In this document: positions 54,520 to 64,000 of the stretch, piece after piece
Layout of the letters: every line of letters starts with the position of its first letter
How positions within the stretch are numbered: position 1 is the stretch's first letter
NCBI GenBank assembly: GCA_028023455.1
Contig: JAQFVV010013347.1
Span: forward strand, 50,001-114,000
Origin: Epiperipatus broadwayi
Taxonomy: Eukaryota > Onychophora > Udeonychophora > Euonychophora > Peripatidae
DNA: 64,000 nt
Direction: 5' to 3'
Notes under the pieces: generated by a model
The model's input: only the letters and a program-made list of their open reading frames with translations
The model's database searches: none
Told to the model about the DNA's origin: nothing
Translations under genes and position numbers: made by a program

Positions 54520-55090
54520 ATTTTAAATTTAGAAATTATAATATAGAAATGATAAATATAATACTAACAAGATGTAGCTAATCTACATAAGAATTTATTA
54601 AATTATATAAAAAATTATGAATATAACTATAAGATTATTAAAAATATACTTTTTAATTTTAAGAAATCTATATTAGATAATAGCATTTCTAGAAAAATGA
54701 TTATAATGAAGATAGTAACAATAGTTCAAATAAGAAATGGATCAACTTTCATATTATCTCAAAATTTAAATAAATTAATAAAAAAACAAAAAGTATATTG
54801 ATAAGTATATAAATATTGGATGGTTGAATAGTAAAAGTCAGGATAAATTAATAAGTAATTATAAATTGAGAAATCAAAAAATACAAAAAAGAAATCGTAT
54901 ATAAAATTAACCTTTGACCATTGCAATATGATTTACTATAGTCATGCAGTAAAACAGTTAGAGATAAGAACCAAAGAACATAATAATGCTTTTAATAGGT
55001 GAGATGATAAATCTTTATACATTCACATATGGACATTAGATGCTACAAAAAATATAAAACCTTAAATTATATTTTAGGTTTAAAAAGAAG
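54520..55090 (+). pseudogene. Decayed Penelope-like GIY-YIG region
   Basis: FDHCNMIYYSHAVKQLEIRT then KEHNNAFNR and DKSLYIHIWTLDATKN at 54910-55070 align by eye with the C...YIG...L..R.KEH......S...H pattern. The upstream half is rich in Asn/Lys/Ile and only loosely RT-like. Heavily mutated. Confidence 0.55.
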
Positions 55091-55313
55091 ATAAATATAT
55101 AAAACATATTACATTAAGCATAACTTAAATAATTGTATGAATATTTATAAAACTTCAATAAATTTAGTTAACAACTGGTCAAAATATGAAATATTAAATA
55201 ACAATAAAAATCCAAAAAAGAAGGCAAATATATAAAACATTGTGTTAAACATAATTTGAATAATTGTACGAATATTTATAAAACTTTGATTAGTTTAGTT
55301 AACAACTGATCAA
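55090..55313 (+). repeat. 90-bp direct repeat, offset about 134 bp
   Basis: 55092-55180 and 55224-55313 are alike (TTTAGTTAACAACTGNTCA, GAATATTTATAAAACTT). Likely an internal duplication of the Penelope remnant's end. Confidence 0.8.
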
Positions 55314-55404
55314 TTAAAAATAAATGAAAAATTATATAAAATTGTATTATTTATTCTGTACATTATGTTATAATAACTACTCTTTCTTACTGCATTGTCA
55401 AATA

Positions 55405-55600
55405 TATACCATATAATATTAAAGCATCCATGCACTTTACTACTGTTACACAATGCTTTATTTACCACCCTCTTTTACAGTTTACAGTTTCAAAACTGTA
55501 AACTGTAAAAGAGGGTGGTAAATAAAGCATTGTTTAACAGTAGTAAAGTGCATGAATGATTTAGTATTATATAGCATATTATGGTATATAGTCATTTTTT
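55405..55600. repeat. Near-perfect long hairpin
   Basis: Arms of about 85-90 bp (about 55405-55492 and 55497-55600) meet at TCAA: CAGTTTACAGTT-TCAA-AACTGTAAACTG in the middle, GCACTTTACTACTGTTA further out. Only a few mismatches in the inner 70 bp. No ORF. Confidence 0.92.
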
Positions 55601-55659
55601 TGTTATATTGAATCTCTATATGAAGGTTTTATTCTATTTTACTGATGTTTTATTTTGTT

Positions 55660-56445
55660 ATTGTTATTTTACTTCCATTATAGAACACTATATGGTGTTC
55701 TGTCTGCAGTAATTGCTTTAATAGATATTATTAAAAAATTATATGAAAATAATTATTATATATATCAATTAGGGAATGTAGAATCAATTAAAGTTAAAAA
55801 TGGGATGGGACTAAGACAAGGATGCCCTATGTCACCTATTTTGTTTGTGTTGTATTTGAGTGAAATGGAAAGAGAAATAGAAAGATTAGGAAGAGGGATA
55901 AAGGTACCGTTAATAGGTAGTAAGGAACTGTATATTTTGTCAGGTCTTTTTTTTTGCGGATGATATAGGTACCGTTAATAGGTAGTAAGGGGGTGTATAT
56001 TTTGTCAGGTCTTTTTTTTTGCGGATGATATATTTTTGTGTGCAGAAAAAAGAGAAGATATGGAAGTTATGCTAAGGACTTGTGCAAGGGTGGGTAAAGA
56101 GATGGGGATTAAATTTAGTGAAGAAAAATCAAATATAATGATGGTTAATACTGGGAAAAGAGAAGATGTAGAATTTTTATTGGGAGATATTAAGTTAAGT
56201 GTTGTGAATAGATATAGTTATTTGGGAATTATTTTAAGTAATCAGAAAATTTATTTGGATGAATGGGAGAAAAAATTGATAAATGAAGCAAAGAAAAAAA
56301 TGGGATTGATAAAGAAATTAACAGTGTTTTCATATAATAAATATGATGTAGCTAGAATTATATGGAAAGGAGTTGCAGAGCAGGGTTAACATATGGTAAT
56401 GATGCATTATATGTTAGTAAAGAGATATTAAACAATTTTGATATT
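55660..56445 (+). pseudogene. LINE family A fragment, RT palm and thumb
   Basis: Plus strand. GMGLRQGCPMSPILFVLYLS (palm block), FFADDIFLCAEKREDMEVML with the catalytic FADD at about 56017-56030, MGIKFSEEKSNIMMVNTGKR, SYLGIILSNQKIYLDEWEKK, then WKGVAEQG, one stop, and LTYGNDALYVSKEIL, which matches the 5.5-kb copy. The frame is broken by a 65-bp tandem duplication (55902-56031) that copies the FADD region and by a few stops. Truncated at both ends. Confidence 0.88.
55902..56031 (+). repeat. 65-bp tandem duplication in the RT
   Basis: AGGTACCGTTAATAGGTAGT starts at 55902 and again at 55967, with GTCAGGTC and GCGGATGATAT in both. 65 is not a multiple of three, so it shifts the frame just before the catalytic motif. 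Confidence 0.92.
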
Positions 56446-57156
56446 TAAATTTTGTAATCTGAAACCACTTTTTTTTAAATACCCACAGTACTGTTTTTTT
56501 TCTTTTTCTTTTTAAAACTTTTTATTGTTTTGAATATATTATATAACTTCTTTAGTGATTTCAACAAATCAATTTTTTTTAAATTCTATTACTACCTGAA
56601 AAGTTTTTTTTTTTTTTTATAATTTTGCCATCAGTTTTTAAAAAATCTTTAAAATTATTAATGATCTAACTTTATAAAGTCTTTTAACATTGTAAGTTAT
56701 AATTTTTGATTTTAATTCATCTATTTTTCCTTCTACAAATGTGATAGCAAATGGTTTTTATCATTTCATTAATTAATTATTAAAGTTGGCCTTGAATAAT
56801 GCCCAATCTGTTATTATATTAGATGAATATATGACCTTGGCTTACCAAATAATGCATATCTTAATCAAGTTGTTGCATAAACATATATTTTATATCATAC
56901 AAACCAAATATCATTTATTATGTTGAATATATTTGTTTCCTAAAATATATTCTATATAATCACCTTGATGTTTTTTATTTCCACTTTAGAATTTTGTCAA
57001 AAATAAAAGTAATAAAATACAATTTTACAAATCTATGTTTTCTTTTATTTCTATTTCCAAATACAAATTTATCCTCAATATTTTCCAATTCCAGCTTAAA
57101 ATCTTCCATAGCAATTTTAAAATATTGTGTGGTCTGATAAAAACATTCTGCATATT
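56446..57156. other. AT-rich spacer
   Basis: T tracts near 56599 and 56580. Nothing recognised. Confidence 0.5.
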
Positions 57157-57168
57157 AAGATAAAACTT

Positions 57169-57478
57169 AAACCACTAAACATCACATGATCACTATTTCT
57201 TATGCTAGCACATTACTGTTATTAAAACAGGAAAAACTCTCCATATAGTAGTGCCACTCAGTACTAACCAGAGTAATCATTAGATCCTAAGATCTAAGTG
57301 CAGTGCTCTCAGATCCAAATCTCCTCACTGATGAAGGCCACAAGCCAGAAACTAGTCTGGGGATATTGAATGAGTAGGCACTAGAGAGCAATTTTATGCA
57401 CAAGCCTTCTGGCATCTATTGATTACTCTGGTTGGCACTGAGTGGCACTACTGTATGGAGAGTTTTTCCTGTTTTAAT
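57169..57478 (+). mobile_element. Hammerhead element A7, compact copy
   Basis: A 310-bp insertion bounded by AAGATAAAACTT (57157-57168) and AAGGTAAAACTT (57479-57490), a 12-bp target duplication with one change. The left part (to about 57285) is an inverted copy of the element's 3' end (CTGTTATTAAAACAGGAAAA, CCATATAGTAGTGCCACTCA); then the ribozyme and the plus 3' end (GAGTGGCACTACTGTATGGA, CCTGTTTTAATAA). No ORF. Confidence 0.85.
57313..57371 (+). ncRNA. Hammerhead A7, best preserved
   Basis: CTGATGA 57328-57334, stem II GGC-CACAA-GCC, GAAA 57348-57351, stem III A-U and C-G with loop TA, predicted cleavage after C57357. Stem I inner helix TCCTCA (57322-57327) pairs with TGGGGA (57358-57363), one G-U; outer ATCCAA (57313-57318) pairs with TTGAAT (57366-57371) with one mismatch. 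The unusual A-A at 10.1/11.1 may lower activity. Confidence 0.9.
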
Positions 57479-57490
57479 AAGGTAAAACTT

Positions 57491-58738
57491 CTGTGTCTTA
57501 TCAAAATGTGAAATTATTGATCATAAATTGAAATTATTTGCATTTGTGATCTTCCACTAAGTTGAATAATTATTATTCCTACTTTATCTAATATATCATC
57601 ATTTTTGCCATGTTATTTCTTCTTTTTCTTTTATAATAAATCTCATTCATTTCTACTTCCAATATTTGAGATTGTCTATTAATATTTTTTTACTGCATGA
57701 ATTCCACAGTAGTCTGTTTAATATAAGACTGGACTTCCAATTCATGAAGTATTCCTTCACTTAAAATGATATGCAGTTGTAGAGAGCTAAATAAAAGGAA
57801 TAACATTAAATGGAAAACCAAGTTCATAATCTAGACACTCTTAGCATCATTTAGCTTTACTCATTAACCATTGTCTTTGCTGACAACTTTACAATATTTG
57901 GGATAAGAAAACCATAGTTTATTTAGCCTGTAAATGATCAATCATACTTTCACAAATTTATCCTACCTTCAAAAACCTCAAATTTGATAATATTTAATAA
58001 TTATTCTATATCTAAGAAATATAAATATAATCTTTTTTAATCATAAGCTCAAATGTAAAAGCAACTCAACAAACACATATTGATAAGCAGCTGTTTTATA
58101 TTACAGTTATAATATGAATAATAATAAAAATAGTAATAATAGTTGCTATGACAAGAGTATGTGGAATAGATACTAGAATGTTTGTTTGTTTTTAGGAATG
58201 AACATGTTTTTAAGTTATATTACAGCTCAGTATACTTCAGAACATTTTAAGTACAAATTTGTATAAGATGGATTTATATATTTTTACATAAATAATCAGA
58301 ATTAGATTGTTTTTAAGTTTCTGGCCCATAGCTGCCCATCCAATGTTAATCATTAAATTGGAATATTGTTATATTTATCTAAATCCTAAAATATTAGAAT
58401 GGAAAATGTTCAAACTTTAGCCTCCTGGCACTGTCTATCCTAGTGAACACATTTATTGATACACACACACATTATATATATATAAAATAATATCATAAAA
58501 ATTATATTATGTACTTTTGCATATAGCTAGTTTATTGTTTTCAAGTATAAGCTTAAAGTTTCAACTATTTTACAATCTTTTTCAAACATATTTGAAATAA
58601 CTATTATTGTTTTTATTACTAATATTTATTATAATATAAAATTTTCAAAAAACCAAAAGAAAAGGATAAGGATTTTAACAATATTATTAATAGATTTTGT
58701 TTTATAACCATTTTTGAACTATAATAGAATATTTAAGT
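57491..58738. other. AT-rich spacer
   Basis: No gene recognised. CA repeat near 58462-58471. Confidence 0.5.
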
Positions 58739-58752
58739 ATATAATACATGCT

Positions 58753-59187
58753 ATAATGAATAAAATTTCTAGTGTAATTTTCATTACCCATTTTCACACA
58801 AGGTAAGAATTCCACTTTTAACATCTTGTGGGGATGTAGTCATCAACATACAACCAAAGGGATTTGAAAAAGATCTGCAATCCCAAGATGCACCACATTT
58901 CATACTAAACCAGCACTTTTCAGTTGACCCAGAAAACAATCTCTTACATTGTGGTTTAGACCAACTGATAAGTGCTGGTTCAACATGAAATATGCTTTTT
59001 AGAAATTATAGATATTTTTCGCATATTTTTGATTATATGATGATGACTACATCCTCATGAGGTGTTAAAAGTGGATAAAAACCAGTTTCTATCTGGCAGG
59101 AGAATGGTGTAATGAAAATTACACTACAGAAATGTTATTCATTATTGAATGATCTCTAGTCTAGTGAATAACTAATAAAAATTATTA
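58753..59187. mobile_element. Inverted-arm hammerhead element, family C copy 1
   Basis: 435 bp between 14-bp direct repeats ATATAATACATGCT (58739-58752 and 59188-59201). The outer arms, about 58754-58855 and 59030-59144, are reverse complements (GTGTAATTTTCATTAC, CACTTTTAACA, GGATGTAGTCATCA). Inside each arm sits a decayed hammerhead pointing outward. No ORF. Confidence 0.8.
58877..59003. ncRNA. Two decayed family C hammerheads, divergent
   Basis: Minus copy 58930-58877: CTGAAAA in place of CTGATGA, GCTGGTTTAG stem II loop, GAAA, then an AUGU/UGCAU-like stem III. Plus copy 58963-59003: CTGATAA, GCTGGTTC loop region, GAAA. Both have a changed core G8, so both are probably dead, but layout and loop match the intact copy at 61.1 kb. 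Confidence 0.6.
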
Positions 59188-59201
59188 ATATAATACATGC
59201 T

Positions 59202-59802
59202 GTTTCTCTTTGATTTAAAAATTTTAATATAAAAAATCAAGAGTAATATATATACATATATATATATATGAACACATATGAAATGCACATTCTCTTTTTT
59301 AGTTGTTGTTGTCAAATACAGACAGATATATATGTAAGCATACATAGAGATATTTGTAAGAATAATTGATCTCATAACAAAATAAAACTATTCTGTTTTC
59401 ATTTAATGATATCTACCATAACATCTACCATAAAAAGAATTATAATTAAATTTAAATTTTCAAAAAGAAAAAAAATACAATTATTTATGTTTTGTTTTTA
59501 AATAAGGTAAAAAAAATATTTATTTATTTTTAAAACACTTCAATCATTTGAAAAGCTTTTATATAGATGAAATTGATTATATAATGAATGTGTTATAGGT
59601 ACTAGAAATATTTAAAAAAAAAGAGAGAATTAAAGACTATAAAAAATAAATAAATTTATAACTGCAAATAAAAAATATGTTATAGAATTTATCCTAATTA
59701 ATAATTATTCAACTATAAATATTGACAAAGATTATGATTTAATGTTTTCTAAAAATTATATCACTTAAACAATTTCACAACTTTCATACTTTTCTATTTA
59801 CT
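59202..59802. other. AT-rich spacer
   Basis: TA repeat at 59247-59270; nothing else recognised. Confidence 0.5.
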
Positions 59803-60105
59803 ATGATCACTGTCATTTTTTTGTTATTATTAAATTGTACAGCACATAAAGTAATCTGTGATAAAATTATAAAACCAGTAATATATTATTCATTTTTCTG
59901 GATGAAATGCCATTGTAAAAATACATTTTCATTGGATCTAGCATGTAAAAGAAATGAATGGCAATTTGTGGAAGAAGTAGACTATTTATTTTATAAAAAA
60001 AATATTTCAAAAGCTCTCCTAAGAGATGGATTATTGACTACTTTCACCGAAACGATATGGCAGATAATAAAATATAATTTAGAGCTGCAATTAGATCCCT
60101 GCTGA
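59803..60105 (+). CDS. Orphan open frame with signal-peptide-like start
   Basis: 100 codons. Residues 1-12 (MITVIFLLLLNC) are hydrophobic like a short signal peptide or anchor; five further Cys follow (ICDK, KCHCK, LACKRN, final C). The rest is mixed helix-like sequence (FVEEVDYLFYKKNISKALLR). Unlike most frames here it is not low complexity and has no transposon motif. No recognised family, and no support from neighbours. It could be a single-exon small secreted protein, an exon or chance. Confidence 0.3.
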   Translation: MITVIFLLLLNCTAHKVICDKIIKPVIYYSFFWMKCHCKNTFSLDLACKRNEWQFVEEVDYLFYKKNISKALLRDGLLTTFTETIWQIIKYNLELQLDPC

Positions 60106-61010
60106 ATTTTTTCAAAAATGAAGATAGCTGGAAGAGTTATTAAATGACTGTGAAGCAAGATATCATACAAACTAAATATTAGATCAACTTATAATATATG
60201 GTGATCTATGTACGATATATTGCAAATTTTCAACATTAACTTTGTAATCTTGGCTTTTGTATTTTTGGTTGGTCTTTCTTTTTTGAAGTTAAAATGGACA
60301 CACTTATTAAATAATGGCTTCTAATGATTATAATATATAAATGTGTATATATGCAAATGTACTGTGAATACAAGCATGCCTGTTTTTTTATTTAAATTAA
60401 AATATTACATAAATTTAATAACTTTGAATCAGAATTATTTATTATAAGAAATCTATTATCTGTTTTAAAATGTTGCTTACCTATGCTTTATAATGAGTCC
60501 CACGTTAAATTATTTTATAAATTTGGCGTATTTTGATTGATCACAATTTTAAAATCATTAGATTTTTAAATACGTTATCTTGTAGTTCAACATTACTGAA
60601 ATAAATTATATTTTTCTGACGTGAGAATGTGCTTAGAATCCTAGGATATAATAAATACTTGATACTTCTAATTGCCGTCACTGTTGTAAGTAATTTGTTT
60701 TTATTTATTTATTTATTTATTTTTGGTTCAAGTATTGATTGAATATTTTTTTTTATTGCTTTAATATTAAATCCATTGCTTTAGGATTAATAAAATATGA
60801 ATTTAGATTTTTTTATAAGATTGCATTAAACAATAATTTTTTTTTTTTAAAAAAAAAGCAAACTTAGGCTGGTACAAGCAGGGGTTATAATAATTTAACA
60901 TTTCTTTGTTAATTAATGCTTTTATTTTTACAGGATTTTAAAATAAACATTACTTTAAAATGTAATATTATGAAATAGTACTAAAATAAATTTCCTCTTT
61001 CATTAATATA
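60106..61010. other. AT-rich spacer
   Basis: TTTA repeats at 60700-60722; otherwise nothing recognised. Confidence 0.5.
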
Positions 61011-61027
61011 TATAAAATGATTATATA

Positions 61028-61577
61028 GGGTATATGAGCACAGACTTTCACATACCCCACCACTCTTCACACTATCCCATAACACTGATACACTTGAACA
61101 CATATATGTTGAAAAGATAAATAATCACCAATATACGTATTTCATGCTAAACCAGCAATCATCAGTTGGTCCAGATTACCATCTCCACACATATATGCTA
61201 TAAGTGCTCAGATATATATTAAGATAGCCAATCCTCATACTTTAATGGACAGGCTTCAATCTACTCCACACTCCAAATCTTCAACCGTCCATCCAACTGA
61301 AAATCTGATGATGAAATGCTCAAAGGCCACCCTGAGGCTGAGATTCTTGTCACACCCATGTTGACCTAAGGTCATTCTGACCCCTCATGTACAGGACATA
61401 ATCCATTTAATACATATACAAGGGATGGGCAGACATCTTCTTTTCAACATATATGTGTTCAAGTGTATCAGTGTTATGGGATAGTGTGGAGAGTGGTGGG
61501 GTGTGTGAAAGTCTGTGCTCATATACCCTATATATTACATATATAGACACAGGTATATAATAAGCCTCTGTTTCAGT
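61028..61577. mobile_element. Inverted-arm hammerhead element, family C copy 2
   Basis: 550 bp between perfect 17-bp direct repeats TATAAAATGATTATATA (61011-61027 and 61578-61594). Left arm to about 61121 and right arm 61436-61535 are reverse complements with only a few changes (GAGCACAGACTTTCACA, CCCATAACACTGATACACTT). The right arm is followed by a tail to 61577. The intact minus hammerhead lies just inside the left arm. The inner 61180-61435 part is unique and less AT-rich, with no ORF. Confidence 0.85.
61122..61178 (-). ncRNA. Type I hammerhead ribozyme, family C, intact core
   Basis: Minus strand. CTGATGA is the complement of 61165-61159; stem II TGCT-GGTTT-AGCA; GAAA ends at 61140; stem III A-U, U-A, A-U with loop CG; cleavage predicted after A61132 (TA). 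Stem I inner ACCAA (61170-61166) pairs with TTGGT (61131-61127); after a 3-nt bulge TAATC (61178-61174) pairs with GATTA (61126-61122). All conserved core bases are present. Confidence 0.83.
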
Positions 61578-61594
61578 TATAAAATGATTATATA

Positions 61595-63074
61595 AATTTA
61601 TATATAGTTAGAGCTATTCACAGAGTAAAGATAATTCCTGAATTATTAAAAATATATAATTGCTACCTAGAAGATAAAAATTAGATTTAGAAAAAAATAT
61701 ATATTGGTACAGCTTATCTCCTCTTATTATTTGAACATTTGAAAAATATATAATAGAAAGAAATGTAAACATTTTGGAAAATATGTAAAAGGAAAAAAGT
61801 AAAAGTTAGATAAGAATATAAAAATGCTTTTAAATTGGAGAAAAATAGAATGAGGCTAAAAAAACTGTATATTAAAAATTGAAAAATAATGTTTTGAAGA
61901 CTGACTAAATTAATAATAAAATATTTATCTGTAAACCCAAAAATCAGTTTGTGTAAAAGAAAAGCAGATAATTTCTTGATAATAATGGAAAAATTTATTT
62001 AAAAAATTGATGAATCTAACAGGGAAGCTATAAAAAGATTTTACATTTATAATGATAAAAAAATATATAAAAGAAAAATGACTTATATGGGGAAAAAGAA
62101 TAAATTGCTTATAAGTAATAAGTGATTCAGACACATAATCAATCATTAATAATAATTAGATTTAGTAGTCAAAAAAATCATAACAGATTAACACTAGATA
62201 GAGTTGCAATTGAAGCTTGGATCAAGTTATTTTAGATGTGGACACATATCTTTAAAAATAGATAGAATTTTCTGTGGCTTTTCATAGATATAGAAGTTGG
62301 ATAATAAAAAAAATTGATAATTTTGAGCTGTGATCTTTGGGAAGACTTTTGAAAGTTCCACATATTGCAAAGAAAGTTAACAAATGGGAACTAAGATAAA
62401 ATTTTAAGGGTTTGAAGCATAAATAATTAAGTTGGAATTGCTATGGTTTGATCATATCATGAAATGGTCTAATTCATTAGAAATGTCTATACTGCTTGAA
62501 AAAATTAGAATAAAATGACAAGCAATAAAGTGGATGTATACCACTAATGTGCCTTAGAACTCCATAAAAAGCAAAACGATAATAAAAGCATTCTAAAAAA
62601 AAAATTATGTGTTTGCCAACAGTAGATATCTTTTAAAGACATTTACTAATAACAGTAAATCTTTAATGCCAGATAAAATATTTTGAGATTATAATTTAGT
62701 ATGCATGCTTAATTAAAAGATATTATAACTAGTGCTGATATTTGATCATGATTAGCAGTAATCTAACAGTGCTTGCCATTATTTTGTTTTGTTTCAGCTT
62801 TCATATTTAGAGTTATTTGAAACTTTAACGAGATAGATCAGTTTAAATATACATAATAAAATAATTAAAGCTTTGGCATGACATATATATATATTTAATT
62901 AAAATAAAATATCTATTACAGAGTAATTATTGTAATAAAATTGTAATACAAGTAATAAATTATAACGGTGATAATATATTTTATAAATAATTATAATAAA
63001 CCATTGAAGTACATGTAATTAATTTTCTAACCTTCACCTGAAAATCATTTCCATTCAAATTTAGTAATATATGT
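61595..63074. other. AT-rich spacer
   Basis: No gene recognised. TA repeat at 62884-62894. Confidence 0.45.
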
Positions 63075-64000
63075 CAAACCCCATGATTTATGAATTTTAA
63101 GATTAGCACATGTATTTATCAAAATTGACTCCTTAATTTTTCTTTTATTATGATTCTCTCCTCATAAAAAAATGTTAAGTATTTTCTAGATCGAAATTGA
63201 AACTAAACTTGTATGTTTCGTCATAATCAAAAAAGACAGATGCCATTATTAAATAATTATTACTCTTAATTTTTATAAATTTATATAATAATTGATGCTC
63301 TTTTAACCTTTTATCAAGACTATATCTCAATTCGCCTATATCTGGATTCAGTTTTGCACTTGCATAAGGTTTGATTGGCAATAATACTTTTTTATTTTAA
63401 AAATATAATATGTTTTTTAATTATTTACCAATCTATTAACATTAGGTGGAACATAAAATGAAACATTATATACTGTATATTTTGTAAAAAAAAATTAGCT
63501 TAAGGATTTGAAACGTATGGAATAGATTCCATCATTTATTATTAATTTTCTGCTCCTTTAAAATAGTATATTGCTTTTTAAATTGACATAAATTGTAATA
63601 AATTTGTTTAATGTTATAACCAAATTCAATCAACTCTTTTGTAAATGTTTCAATATTTTGTGATGTATCACTCTCATGACAATACAATTTTTTATGGCAA
63701 ATTAAAAAGATCCAAGACTTGCCATCTTATGCATAACTGGTATTTTTGATTTACAATGAATATAATCTCTTTCCTGCAATGGTTTGATTATCAATTTATA
63801 ATTTAATAAACCATTATCTCTTTTAACATACAAATTAAGATATTTAATAGTTTTCTTCTGTTCTTTTTCATCAGTCCATTTCAAACTATTCAATTTGATT
63901 AATTCATTCACAAAACAATTTATATTATCTTCATATCCATAAGCAAAAACAGCATCAACATATTTTTTTTAAATTTTATTGTTGATAATAAAATTGAGAT
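63075..64000 (-). pseudogene. Penelope-like element, RT palm end to GIY-YIG end, cut by window edge
   Basis: Minus strand, entering at 64000. The RT catalytic motif reads YVDA (about 63962-63951) where YVDD is expected, then FAYGYEDN and the thumb frame 63911-63702 (KYLNLYVKRDNG, KPLQERDYIHCKSKIPV). A broken linker follows (about 63700-63400), then the endonuclease frame 63381-63175 with IGELRYSLDKRLKEHQLLYK and ASVFFDYDETYKFSFNF, and the C-terminal helix KRKIKESILINT near 63140-63110. Same lineage as 43.5 kb. The lost Asp and the frame breaks make it inactive. The 5' part lies outside the window. Confidence 0.85.

Noticed and set aside
61304-61330. CTGATGATGAAATG on the plus strand within the family C element
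   Set aside because: No paired stem II and no GAAA-NTH arrangement; the real ribozyme of this element is on the minus strand at 61122-61178.

Overview
The window looks like nuclear DNA of an invertebrate animal. It is very AT-rich (about three quarters A+T by eye), full of AT and ATT microsatellites, and built almost entirely from decayed transposable elements. I found no host gene I can name, no rRNA, no standard tRNA gene, no CRISPR array and no bacterial gene organisation. The element mix (Penelope-like elements, APE-type LINEs, mariner, a gag-bearing LTR element, tRNA-like short elements) is typical of metazoans but does not fix the phylum. CpG sites in the two LTRs of one element have decayed to TG and CA, which points to germline CpG methylation.

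Layout. 1-3.9 kb: nothing recognised. 3.9-7.2 kb: LINE family A (minus), split by two small elements that carry hammerhead ribozymes (family B). 9.0-9.9 kb: decayed mariner. 10.8-12.5 kb: four hammerhead units of about 450 bp (family A) arranged as an inverted pair of tandem dimers. 15.0-17.2 kb: a large palindrome made of a Penelope-like 3' region, then another Penelope fragment. 19.9-27.2 kb: a long TTA array, AT hairpins, a Penelope remnant and two inverted-repeat families. 31.6-36.8 kb: a nearly complete but dead LINE (family B, minus) with zinc-knuckle ORF1, APE endonuclease and reverse transcriptase, ending in a TTA/AAT array. 37.3-38.3 kb: microsatellite plus an inverted pair of hammerhead A units. 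43.1-44.1 kb: Penelope-like fragment between inverted repeats. 44.2-50.0 kb: LTR retrotransposon with LTRs of 2.1-2.3 kb, a gag-like region and no pol, inserted in an AT repeat. 50.5-55.3 kb: three more Penelope remnants. 55.4-56.4 kb: hairpin and a second LINE A fragment (plus). 57.2-57.5 kb: the best-preserved hammerhead A element. 58.7-61.6 kb: two inverted-arm elements with a third hammerhead family (C). 63.1-64.0 kb: Penelope-like element running off the end.

The main discovery candidate is a set of three unrelated small non-autonomous element families (A, B, C), each carrying a type I hammerhead ribozyme with a minimal stem III. Where ends can be read, insertions are bounded by direct repeats of 12-17 bp, as expected for retrotransposition and not for cut-and-paste. 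Most copies are divergent head-to-head inverted dimers, the same arrangement shown by Penelope-like remnants here. This fits the published idea of animal retrozymes (circular RNAs made by hammerheads) and suggests, by inference, mobilisation by the Penelope-like elements. All functional statements are predictions from sequence read by eye.
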